A DNA stretch of 64,000 nt from Roseibium algicola (GTDB lineage: Bacteria > Pseudomonadota > Alphaproteobacteria > Rhizobiales > Stappiaceae). The stretch covers positions 1,922,001-1,986,000 of the forward strand of contig NZ_CP019630.1 in NCBI RefSeq assembly GCF_001999245.1, in the 5' to 3' direction. Below the pieces are notes generated by a model. That model had not been told where the DNA came from, made no database searches, and worked only from the letters and a program-made list of their open reading frames with translations. Each line of letters begins with the position of its first letter. Position 1 is the stretch's first letter. The position numbers were made by a program, and so were the translations under genes. This document shows, piece after piece, positions 1-7,919 of the stretch.

Positions 1-154
1 TTCCTTTGCCACACATCTGCTGGCTGGCGGCGGTGATCTCAGGACTATCCAGGAACTGCTCGGCCACGCCAGTCTTGCCTCAACGCAGATCTATACGGAA
101 ATCGACAGCGCCCATCTCCTGTCCGCCTACGACAAGGCTCATCCGCGCCGTTAG
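1..154 (+). CDS. xerC: Tyrosine recombinase XerC, C-terminal 50 residues (cut by window edge)
   Basis: Only the end of the catalytic domain is inside the window, in the frame starting at base 2 and stopping at TAG 152-154. The visible part holds the conserved LLGH box (His about residue 22 of the fragment) and the catalytic tyrosine in the TTQIYT motif (residue 31), which attacks DNA in this family. XerC with XerD resolves chromosome dimers at dif. The phrase [19 protein letters not shown] is typical of XerC/XerD rather than phage integrases. The stop codon overlaps the stop of the convergent GNAT gene. XerD cannot be fully excluded from the fragment alone. Confidence 0.85.
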   Translation, partial: SFATHLLAGGGDLRTIQELLGHASLASTQIYTEIDSAHLLSAYDKAHPRR

Positions 155-660
155 GATCCGTCAGGTTTCGGAAATCCGTAGACTGTCCGTTCCTTGCCAT
201 CAGGAAACATCTCGCGCGCAATCGGCTCGCCGCCAAGTTTGCGCACCAGGCCCCTTGCTGCCTCGTTGTCATCCTTCATATGCGTTTCGACCAGTGGCCA
301 GCCATAGACTTCGTAAGCATGGCGGATTGCCGCCTGCGAGACTTCCACGGCTGCACCGGTGCCGCGTGCCTGAGGCATCAGCCACCAGGTCAGCTCCCGT
401 CTTGGCCAGCCTTCGGGCCAAACGAAGCCGCAACCGCCGATGATATCTGCGCCCGTTTTCGGTTCGATAACCCACATGCCATAGCCGCGCAGTTGCCAGT
501 GGCCGAGGTGGCTTGCCAGCACGCGCCAGGCAAAGTCCGCGCGCAACGGCCCACCATAGAAGTGTGAGGCCTCGCCGTTCTCGAAGAACGCCTTGTAGAC
601 TGGAAAGTCCGGTTCTTCCGGCAAGCGCAGACGAAACCGCGACGTTTCGAATGATTGCAT
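151..660 (-). CDS. GNAT family N-acetyltransferase (RimJ/RimL-like)
   Basis: A 169-residue acetyl-CoA-dependent N-acetyltransferase. It starts with the typical [12 protein letters not shown] segment of the RimJ/RimL-type Acetyltransf_3 fold and has the acetyl-CoA pyrophosphate-binding loop in the form RGTGAA, followed by helix residues AIRHAYE and the late segment LVRKLGG. The ATG at 660 was chosen because family similarity begins there, although an in-frame extension reaches 738; a weak AGAGAC lies upstream. The substrate cannot be read from sequence; relatives acetylate ribosomal protein N-termini or small molecules. It converges on xerC with overlapping stops. Confidence 0.8.
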   Translation of the reverse strand: MQSFETSRFRLRLPEEPDFPVYKAFFENGEASHFYGGPLRADFAWRVLASHLGHWQLRGYGMWVIEPKTGADIIGGCGFVWPEGWPRRELTWWLMPQARGTGAAVEVSQAAIRHAYEVYGWPLVETHMKDDNEAARGLVRKLGGEPIAREMFPDGKERTVYGFPKPDGS

Positions 661-784
661 GATAAGTCTCTGTTGTTTGCGGGGAATTTCGTTCGATTCC
701 CATGTTAGTTCCAACTCCGTTGTAGCCGCTTCCGCCACAAACGGTTAGGTTGCTGAAACAGCCTGTTTCGCCGGGAGATAACGA

Positions 785-1189
785 ATGCGTCTGATACTAC
801 TCGCAGCCGGTCTTCTTCTACTGTCGGCAGCGCCCTCGCTGGCGCAGCGCGTCTACTGTCCACTTCCCGAAGACGGCGTCTGGGTCAATGCGAATGCCAA
901 ACCGAAGGAGATCTCGCGCGTCGAGGTGGAAAGCCGCTGCGAGAATGAAGCGGTGCATGTGCGCGTACGCGCATTCACCTCCTGCATTCCGCGTGACTGC
1001 AAGTGGGGCTGGACCAAAGGGGAAATGCGCTCAGATGGTGCCATCCAGGTGCTGCTGATCGGTTTCTTGAGCAGCAAGCAACTGACATTGCGGGCCTTTG
1101 GCGAGCTTCTGGATGTTCACGTGATCAACGTCGTCAACGATCTGTCCGAACCGCGAACCGAGACCACCTACAATCTCCAGCGCGAGTAA
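785..1189 (+). CDS. Exported four-cysteine protein of unknown function
   Basis: A 134-residue protein with a clear Sec signal peptide (residues 1-20, hydrophobic LLLLSAAP core, cleavage after SLA). The mature part has four cysteines (residues 25, 52, 67, 72), the last two in a SCIPRDC segment, suggesting two disulfides in the periplasm. A GGGAGAT ribosome site precedes the ATG. I do not recognise a family. It is monocistronic, between the divergent GNAT gene and another small exported protein. Confidence 0.6.
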   Translation: MRLILLAAGLLLLSAAPSLAQRVYCPLPEDGVWVNANAKPKEISRVEVESRCENEAVHVRVRAFTSCIPRDCKWGWTKGEMRSDGAIQVLLIGFLSSKQLTLRAFGELLDVHVINVVNDLSEPRTETTYNLQRE

Positions 1190-1308
1190 CCGGTCAGGGG
1201 CAGTGCGACGACAATCGCCTTTCGCTTTTTCCTTGTCAGACCTCCGTTTTCCCTTACCTTACGTAAGACTGCGCAAGTGTAGCGCAGGCCAACGGACGGA
1301 GATGTAAC

Positions 1309-1542
1309 ATGCGCCTATTGAGCACCGGCATTGCGGCCCTTGCCGTAACCGCGTTTGCAATTGCACCGGCCGCTGCATGCAGCTGGAACAAGACAGCCCA
1401 GTCCAAACAGATGACAGTGGCGGAAACGCCCGTCCTCCCGGACGCCGACTCGGATGTGGCCATCGCCACCAACGATCTCAGCAATGCAATCGTAAGCGAG
1501 ACCGTAATTCAGCCGACCACCGGCGAAACCGTGTCGGAGTGA
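1309..1542 (+). CDS. Small exported protein of unknown function
   Basis: A 77-residue ORF with a strong signal peptide (residues 1-23, ending PAAA before Cys24) and an acidic, low-complexity mature part rich in Thr, Val and Asp. Cys24 directly after the cleavage point could be a lipidated cysteine, but the AAAC box is a poor lipobox because it lacks Leu at -3. The gene is preceded by a palindromic CTTACGTAAG at 1258-1267 and followed by a good intrinsic terminator at 1574-1601, so it is probably a single-gene transcript. Function unknown. Confidence 0.55.
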   Translation: MRLLSTGIAALAVTAFAIAPAAACSWNKTAQSKQMTVAETPVLPDADSDVAIATNDLSNAIVSETVIQPTTGETVSE

Positions 1543-1573
1543 CCCCCACCGGTAAACAAGCTCCAGACCAAGA

Positions 1574-1601
1574 CCCGCTGCTACGCAGCGGGCTTTTTTT
1601 T
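1574..1601 (+). terminator. Rho-independent terminator
   Basis: CCCGCTGC (1574-1581) pairs with GCAGCGGG (1585-1592) around a three-base loop, followed by eight Ts at 1594-1601. It lies 31 bases after the small exported gene. Confidence 0.9.
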
Positions 1602-1716
1602 CGGCTGAATGCCGTCTGCACGAAATCTGCTGAAACCTGCCTTCATCGGGCCGTATCGACGCCTCAATAACCCGGTTCACTCGGGATTATCCTGAAGAAC
1701 CGGTTGATACAGTCTC

Positions 1717-2670
1717 ATGATTTCCAGACGCCGTTTCCTGCAAACCTGTGGCATCGCAATGCTGGGTGCCGTTTCCGCTCCTGCCTATGCGATTGGCGTT
1801 GAGCCTTTTCGGCTCAGCCTGAAGCATTATCACCTGACGCCTCCACGATGGCCCAGAGGGCTGAAACTGAAAGCCGCGCTGATAGCCGACCCGCATGTCT
1901 GCGATCCCTGGATGGGGCTGGAGCGGGTTCGCTCCATCGTCCGGCAGACCAACGCTCTGAAGCCCGACATCATCCTGATGCTGGGCGACTATGTGGCCAG
2001 CCACAAATGGCAATACGACCCGATCCCGCCACAGGCGTGGGCTGATCTCTTCGGTGATCTGTCGGCCCCGCTCGGGACCCACGCCATTCTCGGCAATCAC
2101 GACTGGTGGGACGACGCGGACGCGCAGCTGACTGGCGGTGGGCCGACCAGATATGGTCAGGCGTTGCTGAACGCCGGCATTCCCCTTTTCCAGAACCGGG
2201 CTCAACGGTTCGAGAAGGACGGCCAGGCTTTCTGGCTTGCCGGCGTCGACGACCAGCTGGCGCTGAGACCGCACCGCAAGATCAAGCGGCACCGCTGGAA
2301 AGGTTTGGATGACCTGACCGGCACGCTTGCCCAGGTGACGGACGATGCGCCCGTGCTGCTGATGGCACATGAGCCCGACATCATCCGCGAAGTGCCGGGC
2401 CGCGTCAGCCTGACGCTCAGCGGTCACACCCATGGCGGGCAAGTCAACTGTTTCGGCTACAAACCGGCCTTTCCCAAACGCAGCGTCAAAAGCTACGCCT
2501 ATGGCCACATCGTTGAAACGGAAGGGACGAAGCTGGCAAGGCATCTGGGCCTTGAAACGGAGCCCCGCCACCTCATCGTTTCCGGAGGTCTTGGCTGCTC
2601 GATCCTGCCGGTCCGATTCGGTGTTCCTCCGGAAATAACGGTGGTGCATCTGGGAAGCACCACCGCTTGA
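1717..2670 (+). CDS. Tat-exported metallophosphoesterase (YkuE-like)
   Basis: A 317-residue calcineurin-like phosphoesterase. A twin-arginine signal (SRRRFLQT, residues 3-10) precedes a hydrophobic stretch, so the protein is exported folded. The metal-binding motifs appear in order: DPH (58-60), GDY (90-92), GNHD (126-129), the MAHEPD His at 218, and GHTHGG (236-241). Related YkuE-type proteins are periplasmic phosphodiesterases or phosphatases for cell-envelope substrates; the substrate here is unknown. It stands alone, convergent with the cation-efflux gene. Confidence 0.85.
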   Translation: MISRRRFLQTCGIAMLGAVSAPAYAIGVEPFRLSLKHYHLTPPRWPRGLKLKAALIADPHVCDPWMGLERVRSIVRQTNALKPDIILMLGDYVASHKWQYDPIPPQAWADLFGDLSAPLGTHAILGNHDWWDDADAQLTGGGPTRYGQALLNAGIPLFQNRAQRFEKDGQAFWLAGVDDQLALRPHRKIKRHRWKGLDDLTGTLAQVTDDAPVLLMAHEPDIIREVPGRVSLTLSGHTHGGQVNCFGYKPAFPKRSVKSYAYGHIVETEGTKLARHLGLETEPRHLIVSGGLGCSILPVRFGVPPEITVVHLGSTTA

Positions 2671-2692
2671 GTCATGTTCTGGCAAGGGCGAA

Positions 2693-3331
2693 TTATTCAG
2701 CCGCCACTTCGTGCTCCGTCTTGTGCCGGTATTCCTTTATGGCCTGGCTCAGGATCTGGACCGAGGAACTGACGAAGAGAGCCGCCATGAGACCGGCGAC
2801 AATCAGGTCCGGCCAGGCGCTTGCCGTTCCCCAGACACCGGCAGCCGCCAGCATGACGGCGACGTTGCCTATGGCATCGTTGCGCGAACACAGCCAGACG
2901 GAGCGCACATTGGCATCACCATCCTTGTATCGGACCAGCAGCAGGACACTGGCAAGGTTTACGGCCAGCGCCAGAAAGCCGATGGAGCCCATCACCGCGG
3001 CCTGCGGTACGCCAAGCACGAATACCTGATAGAGCGTGGTGGCAGCCACCCAGACGCCCATCAGAAACAGGCTTGTGCCCTTTGCAAGCGCGGCCAGGGC
3101 CCGGGTCTTCAGCGATGCGCCAATGACAGCCAATGATATGCCGTAGGTGACCGCGTCGCCGAAGAAATCGAGGGCGTCGGCCTGCAGCGCCTTTGAGCCG
3201 GCTGCCTGGCCGGCAATCATCTCGACGATGAACATGCCACCGTTCAACGCGATCACCAGCCAGAGCCGGCGGCGATAGTCCTTCGACATTCCGTCAAATG
3301 TTCCGTGGGAATGTCCGCAACAGGCACCCAT
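2693..3331 (-). CDS. Cation diffusion facilitator family transporter, short form
   Basis: A 212-residue inner-membrane metal/proton antiporter with about six TM helices. The metal site is visible as Asp52/Asp55/Asp59 in the DALDFFGD segment of TM2 and Asn150-Asp151 in TM5. The N-terminus carries a Cys/His cluster (CCGHSHG, residues 4-10) likely to bind metal. It lacks the C-terminal cytoplasmic domain of most CDF proteins (usually about 300 residues), as in other short MerR-linked members. It is transcribed divergently from a MerR regulator whose operator lies in the shared promoter, so metal-induced efflux is expected. Confidence 0.88.
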   Translation of the reverse strand: MGACCGHSHGTFDGMSKDYRRRLWLVIALNGGMFIVEMIAGQAAGSKALQADALDFFGDAVTYGISLAVIGASLKTRALAALAKGTSLFLMGVWVAATTLYQVFVLGVPQAAVMGSIGFLALAVNLASVLLLVRYKDGDANVRSVWLCSRNDAIGNVAVMLAAAGVWGTASAWPDLIVAGLMAALFVSSSVQILSQAIKEYRHKTEHEVAAE

Positions 3332-3374
3332 GACGCACTCCTTGTTCGAGTCGCTTGATTTTCGGTTCCTGTCC

Positions 3375-3405
3375 CTTGTAATTGCTATAGCGACTAGAGC
3401 TTCAA
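3375..3405 (-). promoter_or_regulatory. MerR-type promoter/operator of the efflux gene
   Basis: On the minus strand a -35 TTGAAG (3400-3405) and -10 TACAAG (3375-3380) are separated by 19 bp, the over-long spacing that MerR-family activators correct by DNA distortion. A near-perfect dyad CTATAG-CGA-CTAGAG (3385-3399) fills the spacer and resembles heavy-metal MerR operators. The regulator gene starts at 3416 on the other strand, so it probably also controls itself. Confidence 0.85.
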
Positions 3406-3415
3406 GAGGCTTTTT

Positions 3416-3835
3416 ATGGATTTTTCAATTGGTGACCTTTCAAGACGGACCGGCGTGAAGGTTCCGACGATTCGCTATTACGAAAAGGAAGGCCTGCTGG
3501 AAGCGCCGATCCGCAGCGAGGGCAACCAGAGGCGCTACCGGCCCTGCGACCTGGAAAGGCTTGGCTTCATCAAGCATTGCCGCGACCTCGGCCTGCCAAT
3601 GCCGGCCATCCGCGATCTGATAGACCTCAGCCAGCATCCGGACAAACCGTGCGAAACCGCCAACCGGATTGCCGAAGATCAGTTGAAGGCAGTGCGCCAG
3701 CGGATTGCCCACCTGCGCAAACTGGAGGCGGAATTGAAGCGCATCGCAAAAAGCTGCGAAGGCGACCACACGGTGACCGAATGCAACGTTCTGAAGGCTT
3801 TCGGCGACCATGGCCTCTGCCTGAAGGAGCACTGA
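3416..3835 (+). CDS. MerR family metal-responsive regulator (PbrR/CadR class)
   Basis: A 139-residue MerR protein: winged HTH at residues 1-70 (TIRYYEKEGLL and NQRRYR signatures), a dimerisation helix at about 80-112, and a metal-binding loop. Cysteines at 79, 114 and 123 have the spacing of the three thiols of the PbrR/CadR lead/cadmium sensors; Cys135 and the C-terminal His are extra candidates. It has an AAGAGG ribosome site. Lead, cadmium or zinc is the likely inducer, inferred from cysteine spacing and the divergent CDF efflux gene. Confidence 0.88.
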   Translation: MDFSIGDLSRRTGVKVPTIRYYEKEGLLEAPIRSEGNQRRYRPCDLERLGFIKHCRDLGLPMPAIRDLIDLSQHPDKPCETANRIAEDQLKAVRQRIAHLRKLEAELKRIAKSCEGDHTVTECNVLKAFGDHGLCLKEH

Positions 3836-3934
3836 CACGCCTTTTTGCCCGGCTTCAGGCAAGCATTGTCCAGTCCCGTGTCTCCCCTACGGCACGCATG
3901 TTCGTTCCGGTGGCAGCCGCCAGGGAATGTGCTG

Positions 3935-5473
3935 CTAGCTTTCGTCTATCGGTCTTGGTCCGGCGCCTGAGCCGAGTTCCGTTGCCATCACCGTTCCCCC
4001 TAGCCTTTCCAGGCGCATCATTGTCCAGCGTTTGGCAGGCAGATTACAGGAATGACGGCCCAGAATGCAGGAGAACTGGAGGACGTGGGGATAGTCGTTC
4101 TTCGGCCAAACCCTTTCAGCAACGTCATGCCTGCCCTTCAGGTAGCCGAGCAGGGTATATTCGCTGACATACCAGACGTCGCCTTCCTTCAGGTCTCCCA
4201 TACTGGTCGGCCGCCCCTTGGGAAATGTGCCTCCCCAAGTCCAGGACAGGGCACCGGACGTTTTCTGATCTAGAAAATGGTGGGCCATCGTTTCGTCGAT
4301 AAAGACCCGCTTTCCATCCGCCAGATCCTGCCGGTAGGCCTCGACCACAGCTTGCCTGTTCGGCAAAGGTTCCGACAGCACATAGAAAACGATGAAGTTG
4401 GAGGAAAGCGCCAGCACCAATGCGGCGCAAAGGCCAAGCTTCACCCTGTGCCAGCGGTCTTTCAACAGCACGTCGACCGCCAGCAGAAACAACATTGCGG
4501 CCGCAAGATTCCGGATCAGCGGCCGGTCATGCACGAAGGCGCCGAAGAATTGTCCAGCGGCAAGGCAAAAGCCGATCATCCCGGCAGTGCGGGACTTGCG
4601 GAAAACAACCCAAGATACGCCTGCAAACATGGCAGCCCGGAAGATCGCTTCCACATTGAACTTGCCGGAGCCATGTGACCGGCTGGAGTGATAGGCGATC
4701 TGCCGGAAGAACTCGGCGAACTCGAAGTTCACCGAGACCGCAAACAGGGCAACGGCAATCGCGAGGGCGACAAGGCCTTCACTCAGCACACGAACGAGGC
4801 TTGCCTGCCGTGTCCTGAGCCTCCAGATCTGAAGAACGGCAATGACGCCAACACTCCAGGCAAGCATGGACAGTGCAGTCAGCGGAGCAATTCCCAAAAG
4901 CGCGGTACCCGCAACGGCGGAAACAGTTTCCGGACCGGTCTGCCGCGTGTCACCCGTACCTGCCCTGACTGCAACCGGCAGGACCAGCAGCAGCCCGAGC
5001 ATCCAGATGAATGAACCCGTCAGTTCCAGCCGGAAGCCGGAAACGACATACATGGGCGCAAAGATCAACGGTGTGAAAAGCGCAGCGGTGCGAAGGTTCA
5101 ATCTGAGGCAGAACACCACGAAGACCAGGCTGGTTGCCACGTAACAGAGGAATTCGAACAGGACGATTGTCGCGGTGCTGATCCCGGCGGCTTTCAAAAA
5201 CCATCCGGACAGAATGAAATGAAGCCTTGGCTGGAGATGATAGGATTCCAGCCCCGGGAACTGGACCGCAAGAAGGGGATTCAAGTGACGGCCCGTTTGC
5301 GCAAATTCGGATGCCCACGGAATAAAGAAGAGGTCATCCACGTAGGGAATGGTTCGCTCCGGCCAGAAAAACACCAGGCCGCAAACCAACGGCAATACGC
5401 CCCCTGCAACGACTGGCAGCCAGCCGCGGGTGAGATTCAGATTTTGATTGTTGCCCCGTTGCCTTTCAAGCAA
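3935..5473 (-). CDS. Polytopic membrane protein, possible GT-C type glycosyltransferase
   Basis: A 512-residue protein with roughly ten to twelve hydrophobic helices. The first periplasmic loop after TM1 carries adjacent acidic residues (YVDD, Asp46-Asp47) and an aromatic/His-rich stretch (residues 70-85), the arrangement of the catalytic loop in GT-C glycosyltransferases of the PMT/ArnT type. The C-terminal ~100 residues form a soluble domain with a CILGRHSC segment. No close family is recognised, so the glycosyltransferase role is inferred from topology only. It is monocistronic, flanked by short intergenic regions. Confidence 0.6.
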   Translation of the reverse strand: MLERQRGNNQNLNLTRGWLPVVAGGVLPLVCGLVFFWPERTIPYVDDLFFIPWASEFAQTGRHLNPLLAVQFPGLESYHLQPRLHFILSGWFLKAAGISTATIVLFEFLCYVATSLVFVVFCLRLNLRTAALFTPLIFAPMYVVSGFRLELTGSFIWMLGLLLVLPVAVRAGTGDTRQTGPETVSAVAGTALLGIAPLTALSMLAWSVGVIAVLQIWRLRTRQASLVRVLSEGLVALAIAVALFAVSVNFEFAEFFRQIAYHSSRSHGSGKFNVEAIFRAAMFAGVSWVVFRKSRTAGMIGFCLAAGQFFGAFVHDRPLIRNLAAAMLFLLAVDVLLKDRWHRVKLGLCAALVLALSSNFIVFYVLSEPLPNRQAVVEAYRQDLADGKRVFIDETMAHHFLDQKTSGALSWTWGGTFPKGRPTSMGDLKEGDVWYVSEYTLLGYLKGRHDVAERVWPKNDYPHVLQFSCILGRHSCNLPAKRWTMMRLERLGGTVMATELGSGAGPRPIDES

Positions 5474-5631
5474 AGCATCTCCTGCCTTTTGTTGAAATGC
5501 ACCACCCCTGACAGGACAACACTCTAGCGCATTAGTTGCAGATGCGCGGCATTTTTTACGTTTACTTGCAGAACTTCAAACTTGAATGGCGTCTGCCGGT
5601 CCGCAGGACGGCCGATCCAACAAAAATGTTA

Positions 5632-5658
5632 CGGGGCACCCAGCGACCGGATGCCCCG
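5632..5658 (-). terminator. Probable terminator of the lpdA end of the TCA cluster
   Basis: CGGGGCA (5632-5638) pairs with TGCCCCG (5652-5658). Read on the minus strand the stem is followed by TAACATTTTTG, a modest U-rich tail, 35 bases after the lpdA stop. Confidence 0.6.
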
Positions 5659-5692
5659 AACCGATATCGAAAAGACATCGTTCAAGCGTTGA

Positions 5693-7096
5693 TTACGCGT
5701 GGATGGACTTCGCAAATGCGCCGAGAGCCGCCTCCTTGACCGCTTCCGACATGGTCGGGTGGGCGTGGCAGGTGCGCGCAAGGTCTTCGGAAGATCCACC
5801 GAATTCCATCAGGACAGCAGCTTCGTGGATCATCTCACCGGCACCGAAGCCGACGATGTGAACACCAAGCACGCGGTCGGTCTTTGCGTCCGCCAGAACT
5901 TTGGCAAAACCGTCGGTCTTGTTCATGGCGCGCGCGCGGCCGTTTGCGGAGAAGACGAATTTGCCGGTCTTGTACTCGACGCCGGCCGCCTTCAGTTCTT
6001 CCTCGGTCTTGCCGACGGAAGCGACCTCCGGCTGGGTGTAGACAACACCCGGGATGACATCATAGTTCACGTGACCAGCCTGGCCTGCCAGCATTTCGGC
6101 AACGGCAACGCCTTCGTCCTCGGCCTTGTGGGCCAGCATCGGACCGACGACCACATCGCCGATGGCGTAGATGCCGTCGACATTGGTCTTGTAGTGGGTG
6201 TCGATCTTGACGCGGCCGCGCTCGTCCAGGGCAACACCTGCCCCATCAAGGCCCAGGCCTTCCGTGTATGGACGGCGACCGATGGCAACCAGAACGATGT
6301 CGGCCTCGAGAACCTGCGCATCGCCGCCCTTTGCCGGTTCTACAGTCACGGCAAGGCCCTTGCCTTTCTTCTCGACACCCGTGACCTTGGAGGACAGCTT
6401 GAATTCCATGCCCTGCTTTTTCAGCATGCGCTGGAAGTTCTTGGAAACGTCACCGTCCATCGGGCCGAGGATCTTGTCCATGAACTCCACCACGGTCACT
6501 TCCGACCCGAGACGGTTCCAGACGGAGCCGAGCTCAAGGCCGATGACACCACCACCGACGACGAGCAGCTTGCCGGGCACCTTGTCCAGTTCCAGAGCGC
6601 CGGTGGAAGAGACCACCTGCTTCTCATCGATCTCGACACCCGGCAGCGGCATGACGTCGGAACCGGTGGCAATCACGATGTTCTTCGTTTCCAGTACGCT
6701 TGCCTTGCCGTCGGCATCGGTAACTTCGACCTTGCCTTTGGCCAGGATCTTGCCGGTACCGGTGTGAACGTCGATCTTGTTCTTCTTCATCAGGAAGGCA
6801 ACGCCGTTCACATTGGCATCGACCACACCGGTCTTGTGTTCCATCATCGCCGGCAGATCGAGCTTGGGCTTTGCGACCTTGATGCCGAGTTTTTCGAAAC
6901 CGTGGCCGGCTTCCTCGAACATTTCCGAGGCATGCAGCAGCGCCTTGGACGGGATGCAGCCGATGTTGAGGCAGGTGCCGCCAAGCGTTGCGCGTTTTTC
7001 GACGACAGCCGTTTTCAGGCCGAGCTGCGCAGCCTTGATCGCGCAGACGTAGCCGCCAGGACCGGTTCCGATGACGACGAGATCATATTGGGACAT
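5693..7096 (-). CDS. lpdA: Dihydrolipoyl dehydrogenase (E3)
   Basis: A 467-residue FAD enzyme that reoxidises dihydrolipoamide on E2 with NAD+. Visible are the N-terminal FAD-binding GTGPGG, the redox-active disulfide in GGTCLNIGC, the NAD-binding [10 protein letters not shown], the [17 protein letters not shown] segment and the C-terminal catalytic HAHPT of the dimer interface. The ATG at 7096 is preferred over an in-frame ATG at 7120 because it has an AAAGGCGA ribosome site and matches family N-termini. As last gene of the mdh-suc cluster it should serve 2-oxoglutarate dehydrogenase (SucA/SucB). Confidence 0.97.
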   Translation of the reverse strand: MSQYDLVVIGTGPGGYVCAIKAAQLGLKTAVVEKRATLGGTCLNIGCIPSKALLHASEMFEEAGHGFEKLGIKVAKPKLDLPAMMEHKTGVVDANVNGVAFLMKKNKIDVHTGTGKILAKGKVEVTDADGKASVLETKNIVIATGSDVMPLPGVEIDEKQVVSSTGALELDKVPGKLLVVGGGVIGLELGSVWNRLGSEVTVVEFMDKILGPMDGDVSKNFQRMLKKQGMEFKLSSKVTGVEKKGKGLAVTVEPAKGGDAQVLEADIVLVAIGRRPYTEGLGLDGAGVALDERGRVKIDTHYKTNVDGIYAIGDVVVGPMLAHKAEDEGVAVAEMLAGQAGHVNYDVIPGVVYTQPEVASVGKTEEELKAAGVEYKTGKFVFSANGRARAMNKTDGFAKVLADAKTDRVLGVHIVGFGAGEMIHEAAVLMEFGGSSEDLARTCHAHPTMSEAVKEAALGAFAKSIHA

Positions 7097-7138
7097 TTTG
7101 GTCGCCTTTGCCTCTTTCATTTCTGGTTTGAATGGGGG

Positions 7139-7897
7139 TTAGGGAAGGATTGCCCGGCCGCCGGAGACATCGAGGATGGCACCGGTCGTATAGCTGGACT
7201 GGTCGGAGAGAAGCCACAGAATCGCTTCGGCCACCTCGTCGGCGGTTCCGGCACGTTTCAACGGCAGTTTGGACCTGAGCTGGGCCACCCGGTCAGGATG
7301 GCCGCCCGAGGCGTGGATATCGGTGTCGATAATGCCGGGACGAATACCGTTGACGCGAACACCTTCGTCGGCAACTTCCAGCGCCAATCCGACAGTCATG
7401 GTATCGATAGCCCCCTTGGAGGCTGCATAGTCGACATATTGGGAAGGTGACCCCAGCTTGGAGGCTGCAGACCCGAGATTGACGATCACACCGCCGGTGC
7501 CGCCATGCTTGGTCGACATGCGCCTGACCGCTTCGCGGGCACACAGGAAGGCGCCGATCACGTTGATGGAGAACATTCGTGTCAGACGTTCCAGGGTCAT
7601 TTCATCGACGCGCTGGGAATAGTCGACAACACCGGCATTGTTGACCAGGCCCTTGAGGGTGCCGAGCTTGTCGGCTTCGGCGAAAAGATGCAGCACGTCG
7701 GCTTCGTTCTGGACGTCACCCTGAACTGCCACGGCCTCGCCGCCGGCCGCCTTGATTTCCTCGACGAGAGCATCAGCGGCAGCCTGGTTGTGCGTGTAGT
7801 TGACGATCACCTTGTGACCGAGCGCCGCAACCTTGCGGCTGACGGCAGCGCCGATCCCCCGGCTCCCGCCCGTTACCAATACAACCGTGTCAGTCAT
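7139..7897 (-). CDS. SDR family oxidoreductase
   Basis: A 252-residue classical short-chain dehydrogenase/reductase: cofactor loop GGSRGIG near the N-terminus, NNAG, the catalytic Ser in NLGSAAS, and the YxxxK pair in YAASK. The sequence resembles FabG-like sugar or acyl reductases, but substrate and NAD/NADP preference are uncertain. It lies 42 bp upstream of lpdA in the same orientation; an SDR between sucB and lpd is a recurring arrangement in Rhizobiales, suggesting a stable but unexplained link to the 2-oxoglutarate dehydrogenase genes. Confidence 0.85.
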   Translation of the reverse strand: MTDTVVLVTGGSRGIGAAVSRKVAALGHKVIVNYTHNQAAADALVEEIKAAGGEAVAVQGDVQNEADVLHLFAEADKLGTLKGLVNNAGVVDYSQRVDEMTLERLTRMFSINVIGAFLCAREAVRRMSTKHGGTGGVIVNLGSAASKLGSPSQYVDYAASKGAIDTMTVGLALEVADEGVRVNGIRPGIIDTDIHASGGHPDRVAQLRSKLPLKRAGTADEVAEAILWLLSDQSSYTTGAILDVSGGRAILP

Positions 7898-7919
7898 GAA
7901 TTCCCACCGGCTCCCGTTC

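Noticed and set aside
1687..2685. A 332-codon open frame opposite the metallophosphoesterase
   Set aside because: The plus-strand gene has a Tat signal and all metal motifs; the opposite frame has none.
5699..7450. A 583-codon open frame opposite lpdA
   Set aside because: Antisense shadow caused by third-position GC bias; rich in His/Asp/Gly repeats without domain signatures.
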